A stretch of 64,000 bases of DNA from Erinaceus europaeus (lineage: Eukaryota; Chordata; Mammalia; Eulipotyphla; Erinaceidae). The translations under genes and the position numbers were made by a program. Positions within the stretch are counted from its first letter, which is position 1; every line of letters starts with the position of its first letter. Shown here in pieces: positions 10,803 through 21,356 of this stretch. Below the pieces are notes generated by a model, which had not been told where the DNA came from, ran no database searches, and was given only the letters and a program-made list of their open reading frames with translations. Where the stretch lies: positions 99,515,141 to 99,579,140 of the forward strand of contig NC_080166.1 of the NCBI RefSeq assembly GCF_950295315.1, written 5' to 3'.

Positions 10803-11696
10803 AATTCACTATAGAGCCCCTACTTCCCCCAGTCCTGGCACCCTTGGATAGGGCTCACTTTCCCGTATGCATCTCCCAATCCATACCAAATAATATTACA
10901 TCCGCCGATCACAACCTAACCAAAGCAACGATTGCCATCTCAACATGCTTCACCTCAGAATGTATCCAGAGACTTCACGTGTGGAATGACAACCCTTCAG
11001 CTTCATTACTTGGGTGAGACCTTTCCTTTTATAGTACACTCTAATTTCATCTCAGGTAGTTCACTTTCTAACAAAGTCCCATAACCTAGACATACAACAG
11101 TTTCTGTGAGAGAGAGCTTATGTTCACACGTATCCATAAACTACTGCAAAATATATACCTGAAAGCAGGATTACACTAGAGTTTGCAGTGAGTACCTCCC
11201 TAACACTTCCTCTCCACTATTCCAAACTTGGGATCCATGATTGCTCAACAAATTGTTTGGCTTTGTATGTTAACTCTCTTTTCAATCACCAGGTTCCAGA
11301 TGCCACCAGGATGCTGGCTAGGCTTCCCTGGATTGAAGACCCCACCAATGTGTCCTGGAGCTCAGATTCCCCAGAGACACACCTTACTAGGGAAAGAGAG
11401 AGGCAGACTGGGAGTATGGACCGACCAGTCAACGCCCATGTTCAGCGGGGAAGCAATTACAGAAGCCAGACCCTCTACCTTCTGCAACCCTCAACGACCC
11501 TGGGTCCATGCTCCCAGAGGGCTAGAGAATGGGAAGGCTATCATGGGAGAGGGTGGGTTATGGGGATTGGGTGGTGGGAATTGTGTGGAGTTGTACCCCT
11601 CCTACCTTATGCCTTTGTTCACTAATCCTTTCTTAAATAAAAAATTAAAAAAAAAAAAAGAATAACTCACATTAAGAATAAAAAAAAAAAAAAAAA
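10803..11696 (+). mobile_element. Young L1 3' UTR tail with poly(A)
   Basis: Plus-strand copy of the same 3' UTR as 8250-9290. It ends CACTAATCCTTTCTTAAAT, then A-rich, with a second A-run ending near 11699. It is 5'-truncated at about 10803, inside the 3' UTR. Very low divergence from the inverted partner points to recent retrotransposition. A possible splice acceptor lies at the CTCTTTTCAATCACCAGG block near 11277-11292, where the AG of other copies is mutated. Confidence 0.92.
11188..11625 (+). other. 145-codon open frame inside the L1 3' UTR
   Basis: An open frame starting MSTSLTLPLHYSKLGIH runs within the sense strand of the L1 3' UTR. The inverted copy (8319-8756, minus) has the same 145-residue frame with only a few substitutions, and a second overlapping frame of about 140 codons is also open in both. 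The copy near 63 kb has a 117-residue relative; the one at 46.3 kb is broken. I recognise no domain. Simple recency of the copies could explain the conservation. Confidence 0.35.
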
Positions 11697-11719
11697 AAAG
11701 AAAACAATATTTTCACTGA

Positions 11720-12000
11720 CCAATTCAGAAGGAAGAATGAACCTGGAACCTTTGGTACCTCAGGCATGAACGTCTTTTGTATCTTTGCTGGGTGCTAGGA
11801 TATTTACTAGCCCTGCATGTCTGGTAAGCACTTAAAATGTTGATGACTAGTGAAAATCCTAGCACCCAGAGTAGATAAAAAAGATTTCAACCAGTTCTAG
11901 GGCTGAGGAGATAGTGTAATAGCTATGCAGGGAAAAAAAAAAAAAAGACTTTCTTGCCAGAGGCACCAATGGTTCCAGGTATTAATTTAAGTTTTTTTGT
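11720..12000. repeat. Two small SINE fragments (family C)
   Basis: 11727-11790 is a reverse fragment (AACCTGGAACCTTTGG, CCTCAGGCATGAACGTC). 11898-11990 is a forward fragment (GCTGAGGAGATAGTGTAATAG) interrupted by an A-run. Both match the short SINE seen complete at 37869 and 41704. Confidence 0.65.
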
Positions 12001-13484
12001 ATTCACATTTGTCATAGTTACCCATGGCTAGTAGCACTCATGCAAGCTACACAATACAACTTACACCCTAAACTAACTTTGGGATGAACTCCCCCTTGTT
12101 TTATCTGCATCTCTATTTTTTTTTCTCTTCCTCATTTTGTCAACAGAGTAAACAGTTTCTATATGTCTGTTATGATACTTTTTCACATTTATTTCAAGAA
12201 CAATGCATAGGGTACAGAGACACACAAAAATAAAATAAATAAATGGCAATTAAGAATCCATTTTACTTCAGTACTTCCAAAAGCAGTAATCTATACAATA
12301 CCAGTCTCATGCAATATTAAGATATTTTATGTTAAACAGATTCATTGGTCAAATGTTTTCAAGAGGTATCTGCATTTGTTATGTCCTTTTGTAGGAAACC
12401 TCACCTTCTGCCTCCTATAACAGATATGATTCAGAAGACGCTTTCCTTCTTGAATAATTTTTTCAATTAAGTATTTTTATATTCTGACTATGTTATGGAC
12501 ATTTTTAGTAAAGAGATCCTTGTTTGTGATATTTATTCTTAGTAGATACTGGAAAGTTTAAAGAGATTTGTCAACATTCTTCTTCTAAACATGCTTTTTT
12601 AACATGATAAAATGGTTAAACAATGCTTTATTTGATGGTGGGATAAAAGAAGCATATAAGCCAAGTTTTTTAACCCTAGCCTCCAGGTTTTCTTAACTAT
12701 CAATAACATGAGCTTGAGGAAACCTTGCTACTTCCGACAAATGGAGACTTTCTGAAACGTCAGAATTATTTCAACAACTATAGCCAGATATTTCAAATAC
12801 TCTGCCAGTTTAGAGCAATGCCCCTGGCAGATACATGACCTGTTCCCTAGAAGATGACTGTTTACACACAAAAGAAATTCCTGGTTGTAACAGAAAACTG
12901 TAAGTGACCACATAGCTGAGCTGGATACTTTGCCAGGCTTGCTTTTGGAGGTCTGATGGCTGTTTATTCCCCTCCAGGCACAAAAGAAAATCACTCTAGA
13001 AACAAACAACACAGAAGGAAATATTTGTTTAAAATAAATATAGCTTTCCTCCGATATAAGATTCTTTGTAGAACAATCTCCAGGCAGCTCTTGCCGCAAC
13101 AGGCATTTGGAAAGTTAAACACAAGCTTTAGAAAACCCAGTCAATCTAGAAATTAAGAGTCAGGACAGTTAGCATTAGTATTGAAATTACTTTTATTATT
13201 TATACTCACAAAAATTTATAGAAGTCTACAAATTTGACAATGTTTTCATGATAACCTTTTTTTTATCTCATTGGATTGAAAGAATAAAATTAGTTTTCTA
13301 CTAAATAAAGTGTTCTACACACATATAATACTAGGCATGGGAATAAAACTTAGAGCACTGTAAAGGTTTTTCTAGTTAGTTAACTTTGTCTTGAAGGACT
13401 AATGATTTTTTCCAGTTTTCATTTAGAATAAAATTTGGGTACACAAAATTCAGTTTACTTGAAAAGAGTCATAAGAGCACAAAG
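12001..13484. other. Single-copy block, possible conserved non-coding DNA
   Basis: About 1.5 kb free of young repeats. 12700-13100 is less AT-rich than its surroundings and looks like ordinary single-copy mammalian sequence. A 123-codon minus ORF at 12728-13099 has no recognisable domain and no clear exon signals, so I do not call it a gene. Confidence 0.5.
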
Positions 13485-13502
13485 CAGTTAAAGCTTTTTA
13501 AA

Positions 13503-13749
13503 AAATTATTCCCTTTTGTTGCCCTTGTTGTTTTATTGTTGTAGCTATTATTGGATAGGACAGAGAGAAATGGAGAGAGGAGGGGAAGACAGAGAGGGAG
13601 AGAGAAAGATAGTCAGCTGCAGACCTGCTTCACCACCTGTGAAATGAGCTGCCTGCAGGTGAGGAGCCGGGGCTCAAACCAGACCCTCATTCGGGCCCTT
13701 GCGCTTTGTGCCACTTGTGCTTAACCCACTGCGCTAACACCCGACTCCC
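13503..13749 (-). mobile_element. Young hedgehog-type SINE with 18-bp target duplication
   Basis: Reverse family A copy, short form: ATTCCCTTTTGTTGCCC, GGATAGGACAGAGAGAAATG, CTGCTTCACCACCTGTG, and GCGCTAACACCCGACTCCCC at the head. CAGTTAAAGCTTTTTAAA flanks it at 13485-13502 and 13750-13767, so the ends are exact. Confidence 0.96.
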
Positions 13750-13767
13750 CAGTTAAAGCTTTTTAAA

Positions 13768-14202
13768 GAGATCCTATTTTATTTAATCTTACTGTGTTTT
13801 ATTCTTATATTCGAAGGCAGTAAAAATTTCCCAATTTTCATGGGAGGATTAGGAGTTTATATAGAAACATATTGACTTTCATAAAACTTATGTGCTTATA
13901 GGAAATGTTTGGACACAGTGTCTACTTACTGGCTTCAAAAGTTTAAAAAATGGTGCCTCTTTTTAGCACAATTAAATTATGAAAAAAATTTTGAAGAAAT
14001 GGATATTTCTCAGACTGGAGATTAGAAGTCACTTGTTCACAGCGCACACTGTTAGCAATGGGTTAATAGTTTCATATAAGGTTTAGAGTTTTAATAAAGA
14101 TAGGTGATTTATAATTCATTCCCCATGTGAGACCAAGATTTAAAAAGACAAAAAAAAAAAAGGTCCTAGAAAGTAAGGAAAGAATTTTATAAACTATTTT
14201 CT
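13768..14202. other. Single-copy AT-rich sequence
   Basis: Nothing recognisable. Confidence 0.5.
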
Positions 14203-14493
14203 TGGTTGTTACTGGGGCTGCTCCAGGTTGACTTTTTCAGCAGTGGTGGCTGGACTGGAACTTGGGTCATGTCCATGACTAAGCAAGTGTAATATTCTGG
14301 TGGCTCCATAAACTTGTTCCCTCCCTCTCTCCAACATTTTAGTTATTTATTTTTAATGAGAGAGATTCAGAGAGAAAGGGAACTGAGAGGACTGCTCAGC
14401 TCTGGCATATGTTGATGCAGGGGATGGAATGTGGGACCTTAGAGCCTCAGGCATCAAAGTCTTTTGCATAAACATGCTGACTGTTCCACCCCA
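14203..14493 (-). repeat. Degenerate SINE fragments (families E and B/C)
   Basis: 14203-14312 shows TTACTGGGGCTGCTCC and GGAACTTGGGTCATGTCC. 14335-14493 shows a TTATTTATTTTTAATGAGAG tail, CTCAGCTCTGGCATATG and CTCAGGCATCAAAGTC. Both are reverse orientation and old. Confidence 0.6.
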
Positions 14494-14842
14494 AACTTTT
14501 TTTTAAATAAAATTTCAGGTATTAGGAAATAAGAAATTGTGAATACCTCTAAGATAATAAATTTGACACAGTGAAATTTTTTTTTACTTCTTAGGAAGGC
14601 GACTTTACTGAGGTCCACTCAAAAATAAACTGATAACTCAAATTGCCCTATTTCTACAAAAGAACTGAGTTATTAACTTTTCCACAAATAAAATTTCCAG
14701 GTCCATAAAACTTCACTGATCAATTTTCAAAGCATTAAAGGAGAAAATGCCATGTTCATACAAGTTCTTAGAGAAATATCAAGAGGAGGAAAAGTTATAT
14801 AGTTCATTTTGAGGCAAACATTACCCTAATATGAAAATCGAA
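14494..14842. other. Single-copy AT-rich sequence
   Basis: Nothing recognisable. Confidence 0.5.
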
Positions 14843-15050
14843 TGGGCTGGAGCAGTAGCTCTTTAGGTAGTGTGTGTGCCTTGCCGTGAATAGGACTCAG
14901 GTTTAAGGCCTGGTACCACAAGGCTGTGGTAAAACACTGGAGAAAGCTCTGCTGCTGTGGTGTTTCTCTAGTTCTCTTGTTTCTTTCTAATTGAAAGACA
15001 AAATGGTCTTAGGTGGTGAAATTATACCTGTGAAGCCCTGGCTTTGCAAA
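14843..15050 (+). mobile_element. Old tRNA-like SINE (family F)
   Basis: GGGCTGGAGCAGTAGCTC, TGTGTGTGCCTTGCCGTG, CAGGTTTAAGGCCTGGTACC (degenerate box B) and a CTCTAGTTCTCTTGTTTC pyrimidine section. Its head differs from the other families in the window. Confidence 0.55.
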
Positions 15051-15239
15051 AGAAAAACAAGCAAAATCCAAAAACAAAACAAAGATATTACAAGAAAAGA
15101 ACACAAAATTACAAACAAAAGTTTAGAAGGCTAAGTATAATAACATATTGTGAATTAATTGGACTTATGTAACATTTGAAAATCAGTAATAGTCGTCCAC
15201 TGTAATAACACACTAAATATAATAAAACAGACATATGTT

Positions 15240-15500
15240 TGTCTCAACAGATGCCGAGATAACATTTGACAAAATTCAACATCTATGTTGAAATCTCAGC
15301 ATACCTGAAAATAAAGGTATCAAAAAGTTATATATTAATTTTCATGACAGCATTATTTGAAACAGACAAGAACTGGCAAGGTCCATTAACAGGTGGATGT
15401 ATAAACAGTTATGGTCTGTTTATGCAATGAAATACTACTCTCTCTAAAAGGAGTGTTGTTAGTCATTCAACATGTATGAGTCTCAAATTATACTGAGGAG
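15240..15500 (+). mobile_element. Ancient L1 fragment with internal deletion
   Basis: GATGCCGAGATAACATTTGAC (RT motif A, DAEKAFD, decayed) is followed within 100 bp by ATTTTCATGACAGCATTATT and AATGAAATACTACTC, which belong to the end of ORF2 and the 3' UTR. The intervening kilobases are missing. Confidence 0.75.
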
Positions 15501-15570
15501 AAGTCAGGAATAAAAACATACACATGTATTTATACAACTCCATAAATATTTTGCTTAAAATATAAATATA

Positions 15571-15866
15571 TGGGGAGTTGGGCAGTAGTGCAGCGGGCTA
15601 AATGCACGTGGCACTAAGCGCAAGGACCAGCATAAGGATCCGTGCTCAAGCCCCTGGCTCCCCGCCTGCAGGGAAGTCGCTTCACAGGCAGTGAAGCAGG
15701 TCTGCAGGTGTCTATCTTTCTCTCTCCTTCTCTGTCTTCCCCTCCTCTCTCCATTTCTCTCTGTCCTATCTAACAACGAGGACATTAATAAAAACAACAA
15801 GGACAACAAAAGGGGAAAATAAATAAATACAAAAAAGGGAAAATAAATAAATCAATATAAAAAATC
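15571..15866 (+). mobile_element. Hedgehog-type SINE (family A, short form)
   Basis: GGGGAGTTGGGCAGTAGTGC head, box B GTGCTCAAGCCCC, pyrimidine run, AACAACGAGG and an AATAAATAAA tail. Flanked by AAAATATAAATATA (15557-15570) and AAAATATAAGTATA (15867-15880), a 14-bp target duplication with one mismatch. Confidence 0.93.
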
Positions 15867-15924
15867 AAAATATAAGTATATGAAGTATATCTACATTCCC
15901 AGAAAATACAATGTTGCTGTTTCT

Positions 15925-16180
15925 TTTATTTATTTAATATTGCTACCAGGTTATCTCTAGGGCTTGGTGCCTGTACAATAAATGACAAATACACCACTCC
16001 TGTGGCCGTTTTTCCCTTTTTTTCTGTTTTTACTTAATAAAACAGAAATTGAGTGGGAAGGGAAGAGGGGAAAGAAGAGGGAGAAAATTAAAAGAGACAC
16101 ACCTGCAGCCTAGCTCATGAAGTTTCTCCACAGCTGGTGGGGAGTGAGGGTTTGAAACTGCGACATTTGGTAGAGGCAGA
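15925..16180 (-). mobile_element. Old hedgehog-type SINE (family D)
   Basis: TTATTTAATATTGCTACCAGG, GGGCTTGGTGCCTGTAC, AACAGAAATTGAGTGGGAAG, CACCTGCAGCCTAGC. Diverged reverse copy. Confidence 0.75.
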
Positions 16181-18164
16181 ACTTTTCCTGACCTCTATGG
16201 AGGGTGGGAGAGAGGGCAGGGCATGTGAAGGAGGAGTTACAGAAGACGAGTAGGGAACTTTTGATGGTCATGCTTATGCTGATGGTCCACAGGTATACAT
16301 ACATATATTAAAAATTAACAATTGTATACTTCAAGTAAATATATTTTATGTCCATTTTATCTCAGAGCTGGTTTTTAAAAACCACTATAGGGACTCTGAC
16401 TACTAAAAAATAAGACTATATAACCCAATAATTTCCAGTCTCATAGAACAGGTTAGAAAAAATTTTAAATAAAATATAAGAAGTACCTCAATGTAGCAAG
16501 TGATCAAATTCTAAATGAGCAAATTGGATATCATTTCCTATTTCTAGTAGTGGTTTCATTCTTCATCCACCTGATAAAGCACAATATGTGGTGTTATCCT
16601 GGATTTATTCCTCTCCATTGCTGTTTCCATCCAACTAGCTACATTTTCTTTTCTTTCGCAAACTAGATGCCTTCTAAATGCATCTGATCTCTGTCCTGTT
16701 TTCTCTGACTCATCACCCACTGGTTTGGTCAGAATCTCATTCTCTCCTATCTTAAATATTTTTTAACCAGTTTTGCTGCTTCAAGTCTCATTCTCCTCTA
16801 ATCCATCCTTCCACAAAGTGAAATAATTACCTGCAGGGGCCAGAGAAAGAAGAACTACCCTGATCAGGAGAGAGAATTCTAGCTGGAGGGGGTCAGGTGG
16901 CAGACATTGCTGACCTATGGCCTGGAGGGATGTGAGGAAACAAGACTAACCCATCATTCTACTCCCACCCTCACCCCATCTATCTTCTGCCTTTGCCTCT
17001 AATTGGTCAAACATAAACTGAAAGCCAGGGAACCTAGCTATGTAATATCTTAAGATCTTCCTTCCAGGCCCCAGAGCAGGGTAGAAAAGGAAGAGTAGAT
17101 CTAGAGAAATAAATAGATAACATATCAGTACATTCTTCTGAAACATTAGACAGATAAGATTAGCCCCTTATGAAAATATCTTTGTGTGTTTTAGGAGAAG
17201 AGGTAGATCTTTGTCCCTGCCTTCAGAGTTAAAATATTTAACTTTATGTTTATTGCTAGAACAAATACCTGCTGAACTAAACACATGAGAGTTATGATTT
17301 ATTACTTAAGTAACATGTGCCATGTTGTTTCCTAAGGACTTTTTGTATGTTGCCTCATTTAATTCTCTCAATGATTCTTTAAAATACACAATATTTTCAT
17401 TATGTTGCTGCTAAGGGAGCTTATTTACCTACACTGGTATCAAATTACACATGTATAGTCAGTACTCTATATGAATTCATTGATACTTGTAGAGTGGGAG
17501 ATAGGAAGCAAAATGCCAATCGTAATACTACAAATGAGCTCATCTACCACTGAGAATCTAGAGTTTACTTGTTCTGTGCAATGTGATCCCTAAATGCACA
17601 GCTGCTAATTTATCTGAAGTTTAATGAAAGAAACCAGGCAGAAAGAACACTGGGTATAATGATTTTTCCAGAGGCAGCATGTTGTTTTTCCAATATGGTT
17701 CAGTTCTCAACGGGATTTCAAAGGTACTTTTTGTGTTCCTTGTTTTCCTCTCATTCACCAACTTGAAAGCCTAACCCTTTGATGAGTCTAATTTTAAGGA
17801 TTAGAATTTAAACAGAGGCTGTGTATTAAAGCCTGTATGATTATAAACTTCTTGCTCTTTAGTATTACTATGTATAATCTCACCAAATAAAAGTACAAAA
17901 ACTCAAATTTGTTTTCTGTAGAATTGGGAGTTTGAGTTTTTTTTTTCTTGGTTCACAGTTAATATTTTTGAGAACCTGAAACTTGAAAGGCAATAGAAAT
18001 TTTATATATTATTTCCGTAACATAAAATATATATCAATTTTTAATTTTTTTCAAGACTTGATAATTTTTTTGTCTTGCTATTAGTGTTATTTGTTGAAAC
18101 ATTTTGTAGAAATACTTAGTTCTTCTAATCCCAAATTGTTGGAGATCTACATGTAGAGTAGACA
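16181..18164. other. Single-copy block, about 2 kb
   Basis: Mostly unique sequence. 17335-17455 (GCCTCATTTAATTCTCTCAATG) may be a decayed reverse MIR. 17540-17900 looks like ordinary single-copy, possibly conserved DNA. No exon or gene recognised; the ORFs at 16110-16304 and 16946-17146 are unsupported. Confidence 0.5.
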
Positions 18165-18421
18165 TTACCTTTCTTTCTTTTCTTCAACTTTTTTTCCCTT
18201 TCTTTCCTTCATTTACTGTCACTACCAAGGTTTCACTGCTTCAGGCCAGTTCCTTCCTCCTTCCCTCTCTCCCTCTGTCTCTTTTTCTCTCTCTGTCCTC
18301 TCTCTCTCTCTTTCCTTTTTTTTTTTTTTTGGCAGGCAGACAGGCAAGCAGGCAGGCAGGCAGGCGGAGATGAAGATACCACAGCACAAAGCTCTTCCAA
18401 TATAGTGGGGGGGTCCTGGTA
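18165..18421. repeat. Low-complexity CT tract, T-run and (GGCA)n
   Basis: CT-rich 18170-18310, T-run near 18318-18331, then GGCAGGCAGACAGGCAAGC-type tetranucleotide repeats to 18365, followed by a SINE-like scrap. Confidence 0.85.
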
Positions 18422-18438
18422 AAGAAGGTATACTATTG

Positions 18439-18726
18439 GGAGCTGGGCGGAGGCGCAGCTGACTAAGCGCACATGGCACTAAGCGCAAGGACCAGTGGCC
18501 TAAGAATCCCCACCCACTTGCACAGGGTCGCTTCACCAGCAATGAAGCTGGTCTGCATGTGTCTTTCTCTCCCCTTCTCTGCCTTCCCCTCTTCCCTGGA
18601 TTTCTCTCTGTCCTATCCAACAACAACAACAGCAATAATAACAACAATGATAAACAACAAGAAGCAGTGGATTTGTAATGCAGATACCAAGTTCCAGCAA
18701 TAACCCTAGAGGCAAAATTAAAAAAA
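18439..18726 (+). mobile_element. Young hedgehog-type SINE (long form) with 17-bp target duplication
   Basis: GGAGCTGGGCGGAGGCGCAGC head, GCGCAAGGACCAGTGG, the 3' module with GCAATAACCCTAGAGGCAAA. AAGAAGGTATACTATTG flanks it at 18422-18438 and 18727-18743. Confidence 0.96.
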
Positions 18727-18743
18727 AAGAAGGTATACTATTG

Positions 18744-19140
18744 AGATGAGCTATTTTGATGGTCCTCAAATGCTTTATTAATGAATAGCGTAGTCTAATT
18801 CAGATACTTATGTAGTTCCCTTTGAACTACATAAGTATCTACATCCCAAATTTAAATTTTCCTTCTAATTCACAAGTCACATAGATTTATATCATTGTTA
18901 TTTTATAAGCTTTATGCCCATATTAAGTTACATGTATTATTTTTGAGAATGCTTTGGATTCCCTGAAAATCATAAATCCATGCAAATCATAAATGTTGAA
19001 TTTTCTAAATGATATCTATCAAAGTTTAGAATGAATTTTTATTGATCCCTCTTATAATTGACTGGAACATTTTGTTTCAAGAGGTGATGTAGGATTAGGA
19101 TTAAAAATTCAAGATATGATACGACTTCAGATTTTTAAAT
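18744..19140. other. Single-copy sequence with a perfect hairpin
   Basis: AT-rich unique sequence. It holds the 17-bp perfect inverted repeat described separately; nothing else recognised. Confidence 0.5.
18802..18840. repeat. Perfect 17-bp inverted repeat, 5-nt loop
   Basis: AGATACTTATGTAGTTC at 18802-18818 is matched exactly by its reverse complement at 18824-18840 around CCTTT. No SINE or L1 copy here carries it. Confidence 0.97.
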
Positions 19141-19430
19141 TTAATTTTATTTTGCCCCAGGATTATTGCTGAGGCTCGGTGCCGGCACTACAAATCCACT
19201 GCTCCAGGAGGTGGTTTTTTTTTTTTTTTTTTCATTTTTATTGGATAGGACAGAGAGAAATTGAGAAGGGGTAGAGGACATAGAGGGAGAGAGACAGAAA
19301 GACACTTGCAGACCTGCTTCACTGCTTGTGAAGTGACCCCTTTGCAAGTGGGGAACTAGGGTTTCGAGCCAGGATCCTTCTGCTTCATACTATGTGCTCA
19401 TAACCAGTGCACCACTGCCTGCCCCCCCCC
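19141..19430 (-). mobile_element. Hedgehog-type SINE (long form)
   Basis: TTTTGCCCCAGGATTATTGC, CACTGCTCCAGGAGG, T-run, GGATAGGACAGAGAGAAATTG, CTGCTTCACTGCTTGTGAAG, CACCACTGCCTGCCCC. Reverse orientation. Confidence 0.92.
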
Positions 19431-19464
19431 CGATTTTTCATTTCTATAAAAAAATATCATTGGG

Positions 19465-19617
19465 ATCTTATTTATTTACTTATTTATCATAGGTAGACAG
19501 AGATATAGCTATAGATATAGAATTAAAGCATCACTCAGCTATATATGATATCATGGGTCAAATCTGAGATCTCATGCCTACAAGTCTGGTGCCCCACCTG
19601 CTGTGCCAGAGTTCTAG
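19465..19617 (-). mobile_element. Degenerate SINE (family B)
   Basis: TTATTTACTTATTTATC tail, GCATCACTCAGCTATATATG, GAGATCTCATGCCTACAAG. Old reverse copy. Confidence 0.6.
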
Positions 19618-19814
19618 GTTGCTCATTTGAGATTTTGATATGCAGAGTACTCAACCTGTAGGAATATGCATATCTTCACAATGAATTCTTCTGACCCACA
19701 ACCGCGAACTAACTTTAATTTCTTCGTGTTTTCTTCAGTTCTCATCAGTGTCTTACAAGTTTTACTCCATTGAATAAATTTATTCCTATCTTACTGCTTT
19801 TGAGGCTATTAAAA

Positions 19815-20170
19815 AAGGACCTGGTGGGGTTGAGCACACAAGAAGGACCTAGAATCAAGCCCCTGGTCCCCACCTGCATGGGGAAAGCTTCACAAATGGT
19901 GAAGCAGGTCTGCAGGTGTCTCTTCCTTTCTCTCTCTCTGTCTCTCTCTTTAAATATTTTATTTATTTATTAATGAGAAAGATAAGAGGAGAGAGAAAGA
20001 ACCAGACATCACTCTGGCACATGTGCTGCCAGGGATCAAACTCAGGACCTCATGCTTGAGAGTACAAAGCTTTATCACTGCGCCACCTCCTGGTCCACTT
20101 TCTCTCTCCATCTCTATGCCCCTTCCATCTCAGTTTACCTGTCTCTGAACAATAAATAAATAAATATTAT
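19815..20170 (+). mobile_element. Old SINE (family D), split by another SINE
   Basis: Forward head GGACCTGGTGGGGTTGAGC, CCCACCTGCATGGGG, GGTGAAGCAGGTCTGCAGG, then CT-rich to 19947. The remainder (TTTCTCTCTCCATCTCTATG and an AATAAATAAATA tail) resumes at about 20098 after the nested SINE. Confidence 0.85.
19950..20097 (-). mobile_element. SINE family B, well preserved, nested in another SINE
   Basis: AAATATTTTATTTATTTATT, GAACCAGACATCACTCTGGC, GGGATCAAACTCAGGACC (box B complement), CTGCGCCACCTCCTGGTCC. Good reference copy of the short family B. Confidence 0.9.
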
Positions 20171-20845
20171 TTTTAATATTTATTTATAATAAATATTTAT
20201 TTATAATAAAGGGGCCTGGTTTTTTAAATTTCTGTTTCATATATTTATAAATATGGAGCTAACTTTGTATCTTAATGATATATCTGATAGTTTCAGTAAA
20301 TAATTATTTCTAACAGTTTTTTTTGTCTTCAGCGTTTTCTCTTTATAAGTGATCTTGTCATCTGCAGACAGATACAATTTTGCTTCTCCCTTTTTAAATT
20401 TGGATGCCTTTTATGCCTACGTGCTTTGGCTAGGACTTGTAATATTATGTGGAATATGTATTGTAAGCTCCTTGTCTTTTTTTTTTTATTTCCTGACTTT
20501 TGGAGAAAAGTTTTGAGCTTTTTTGATAACCACTATGATGCTAGCTGGGGTACTTGTCATATATGACCTGTATTATTTTTCTTCTATACCAAGCTTTTAC
20601 CATGAAGAGATATTGGATTAAAAATAAAATCTGCACCTATTTAGACTACCATATAAACCCAACCCTTCATTCTGTTAATATGATGAACACATTTGTTGAT
20701 CTACTTAATTATTCTAGCAGTCCTGGGTTAAATCCCACTTAATCATGGTATATGATCCTTTTAATGTGTTGTTGAAGTTAGTTTGCTAGAAAATTTGGAA
20801 CTATGGGACTTATCAAGGATATTGGTTTATAATTTTCTTTCTTTT

Positions 20846-21065
20846 TTAAAAAAATCCATTTGTCTCATTTATTAACTTATTTATTTTAGCATATATGTTT
20901 GTTGGATAGACAGAAAGAAATCCAGAGGGAAGATGGAGATAGAGAGGAGAGAGAAAGATACTTGCAGATGAAGCTTTCCTCCCTGTAGGTGAGGACTGGG
21001 GGCTTGAACGTGTGTCTTTATATATGTCGAGCATGACTGTTCTATAAAGTGTGCTACTGCTGCCC
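20846..21065 (-). mobile_element. Old hedgehog-type SINE
   Basis: TTATTTATTTTAGC, GTTGGATAGACAGAAAGAAA, ACTTGCAGATGAAGC, GGGGGCTTGAACGTGTG. Diverged reverse copy inside the ancient L1. Confidence 0.75.
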
Positions 21066-21119
21066 TTTCTTTCTTTTCCTTTCTCCTTTCTTTCTTTCTT
21101 TCTTTTCCTTTCTCCTTTC
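21066..21119. repeat. (TTTC)n microsatellite
   Basis: CTTTCTTTCTTTCTTT-type repeat between two SINEs. Confidence 0.9.
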
Positions 21120-21356
21120 GTTTTTTAGCCTCCAGTGTTATTGCTGCTGTTACTTTTGTTGTTGTTGTCTGACAGGACAGAGAGAAATTGAGAGGAGGGG
21201 AAAACAGAGGGGGAGAGAAAGATAGACACTTGCAGACCTGCAAGTGAGCCAACCCCCTGCAGGTGGGGAGCCAGGAGCTCAAACAGAGATCCTTATGCCA
21301 GTCCTTGTGCTTAGTGTCATGTGCTCTTAACCCTCTGCGTTACCGCCATGTTCCCT
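21120..21356 (-). mobile_element. Hedgehog-type SINE (family A)
   Basis: TAGCCTCCAGTGTTATTGC, GACAGGACAGAGAGAAATTG, GGAGCCAGGAGCTCAAAC, CTGCGTTACCGCCATGTTCCC. Reverse copy. Confidence 0.9.

Larger units (their letters stand above)
19630..20845 (-). mobile_element. Ancient L1, ORF2 region, interrupted by SINEs
   Basis: Minus-strand ancient eutherian L1. Blocks include CAATGAATTCTTCTGACC, ATCTTGTCATCTGCAGACAG (around the catalytic motif), GGGTTAAATCCCACTT, ATGTGTTGTTGAAGTTAG and AGGATATTGGTTTATAA. It is far more diverged than the hedgehog-type L1s elsewhere here. SINEs at 19815-20170 split it. Confidence 0.85.

Noticed and set aside
12728..13099. 123-codon minus ORF in single-copy DNA as a possible exon
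   Set aside because: No domain, no clear splice sites and ordinary composition; chance length in a 64-kb window.
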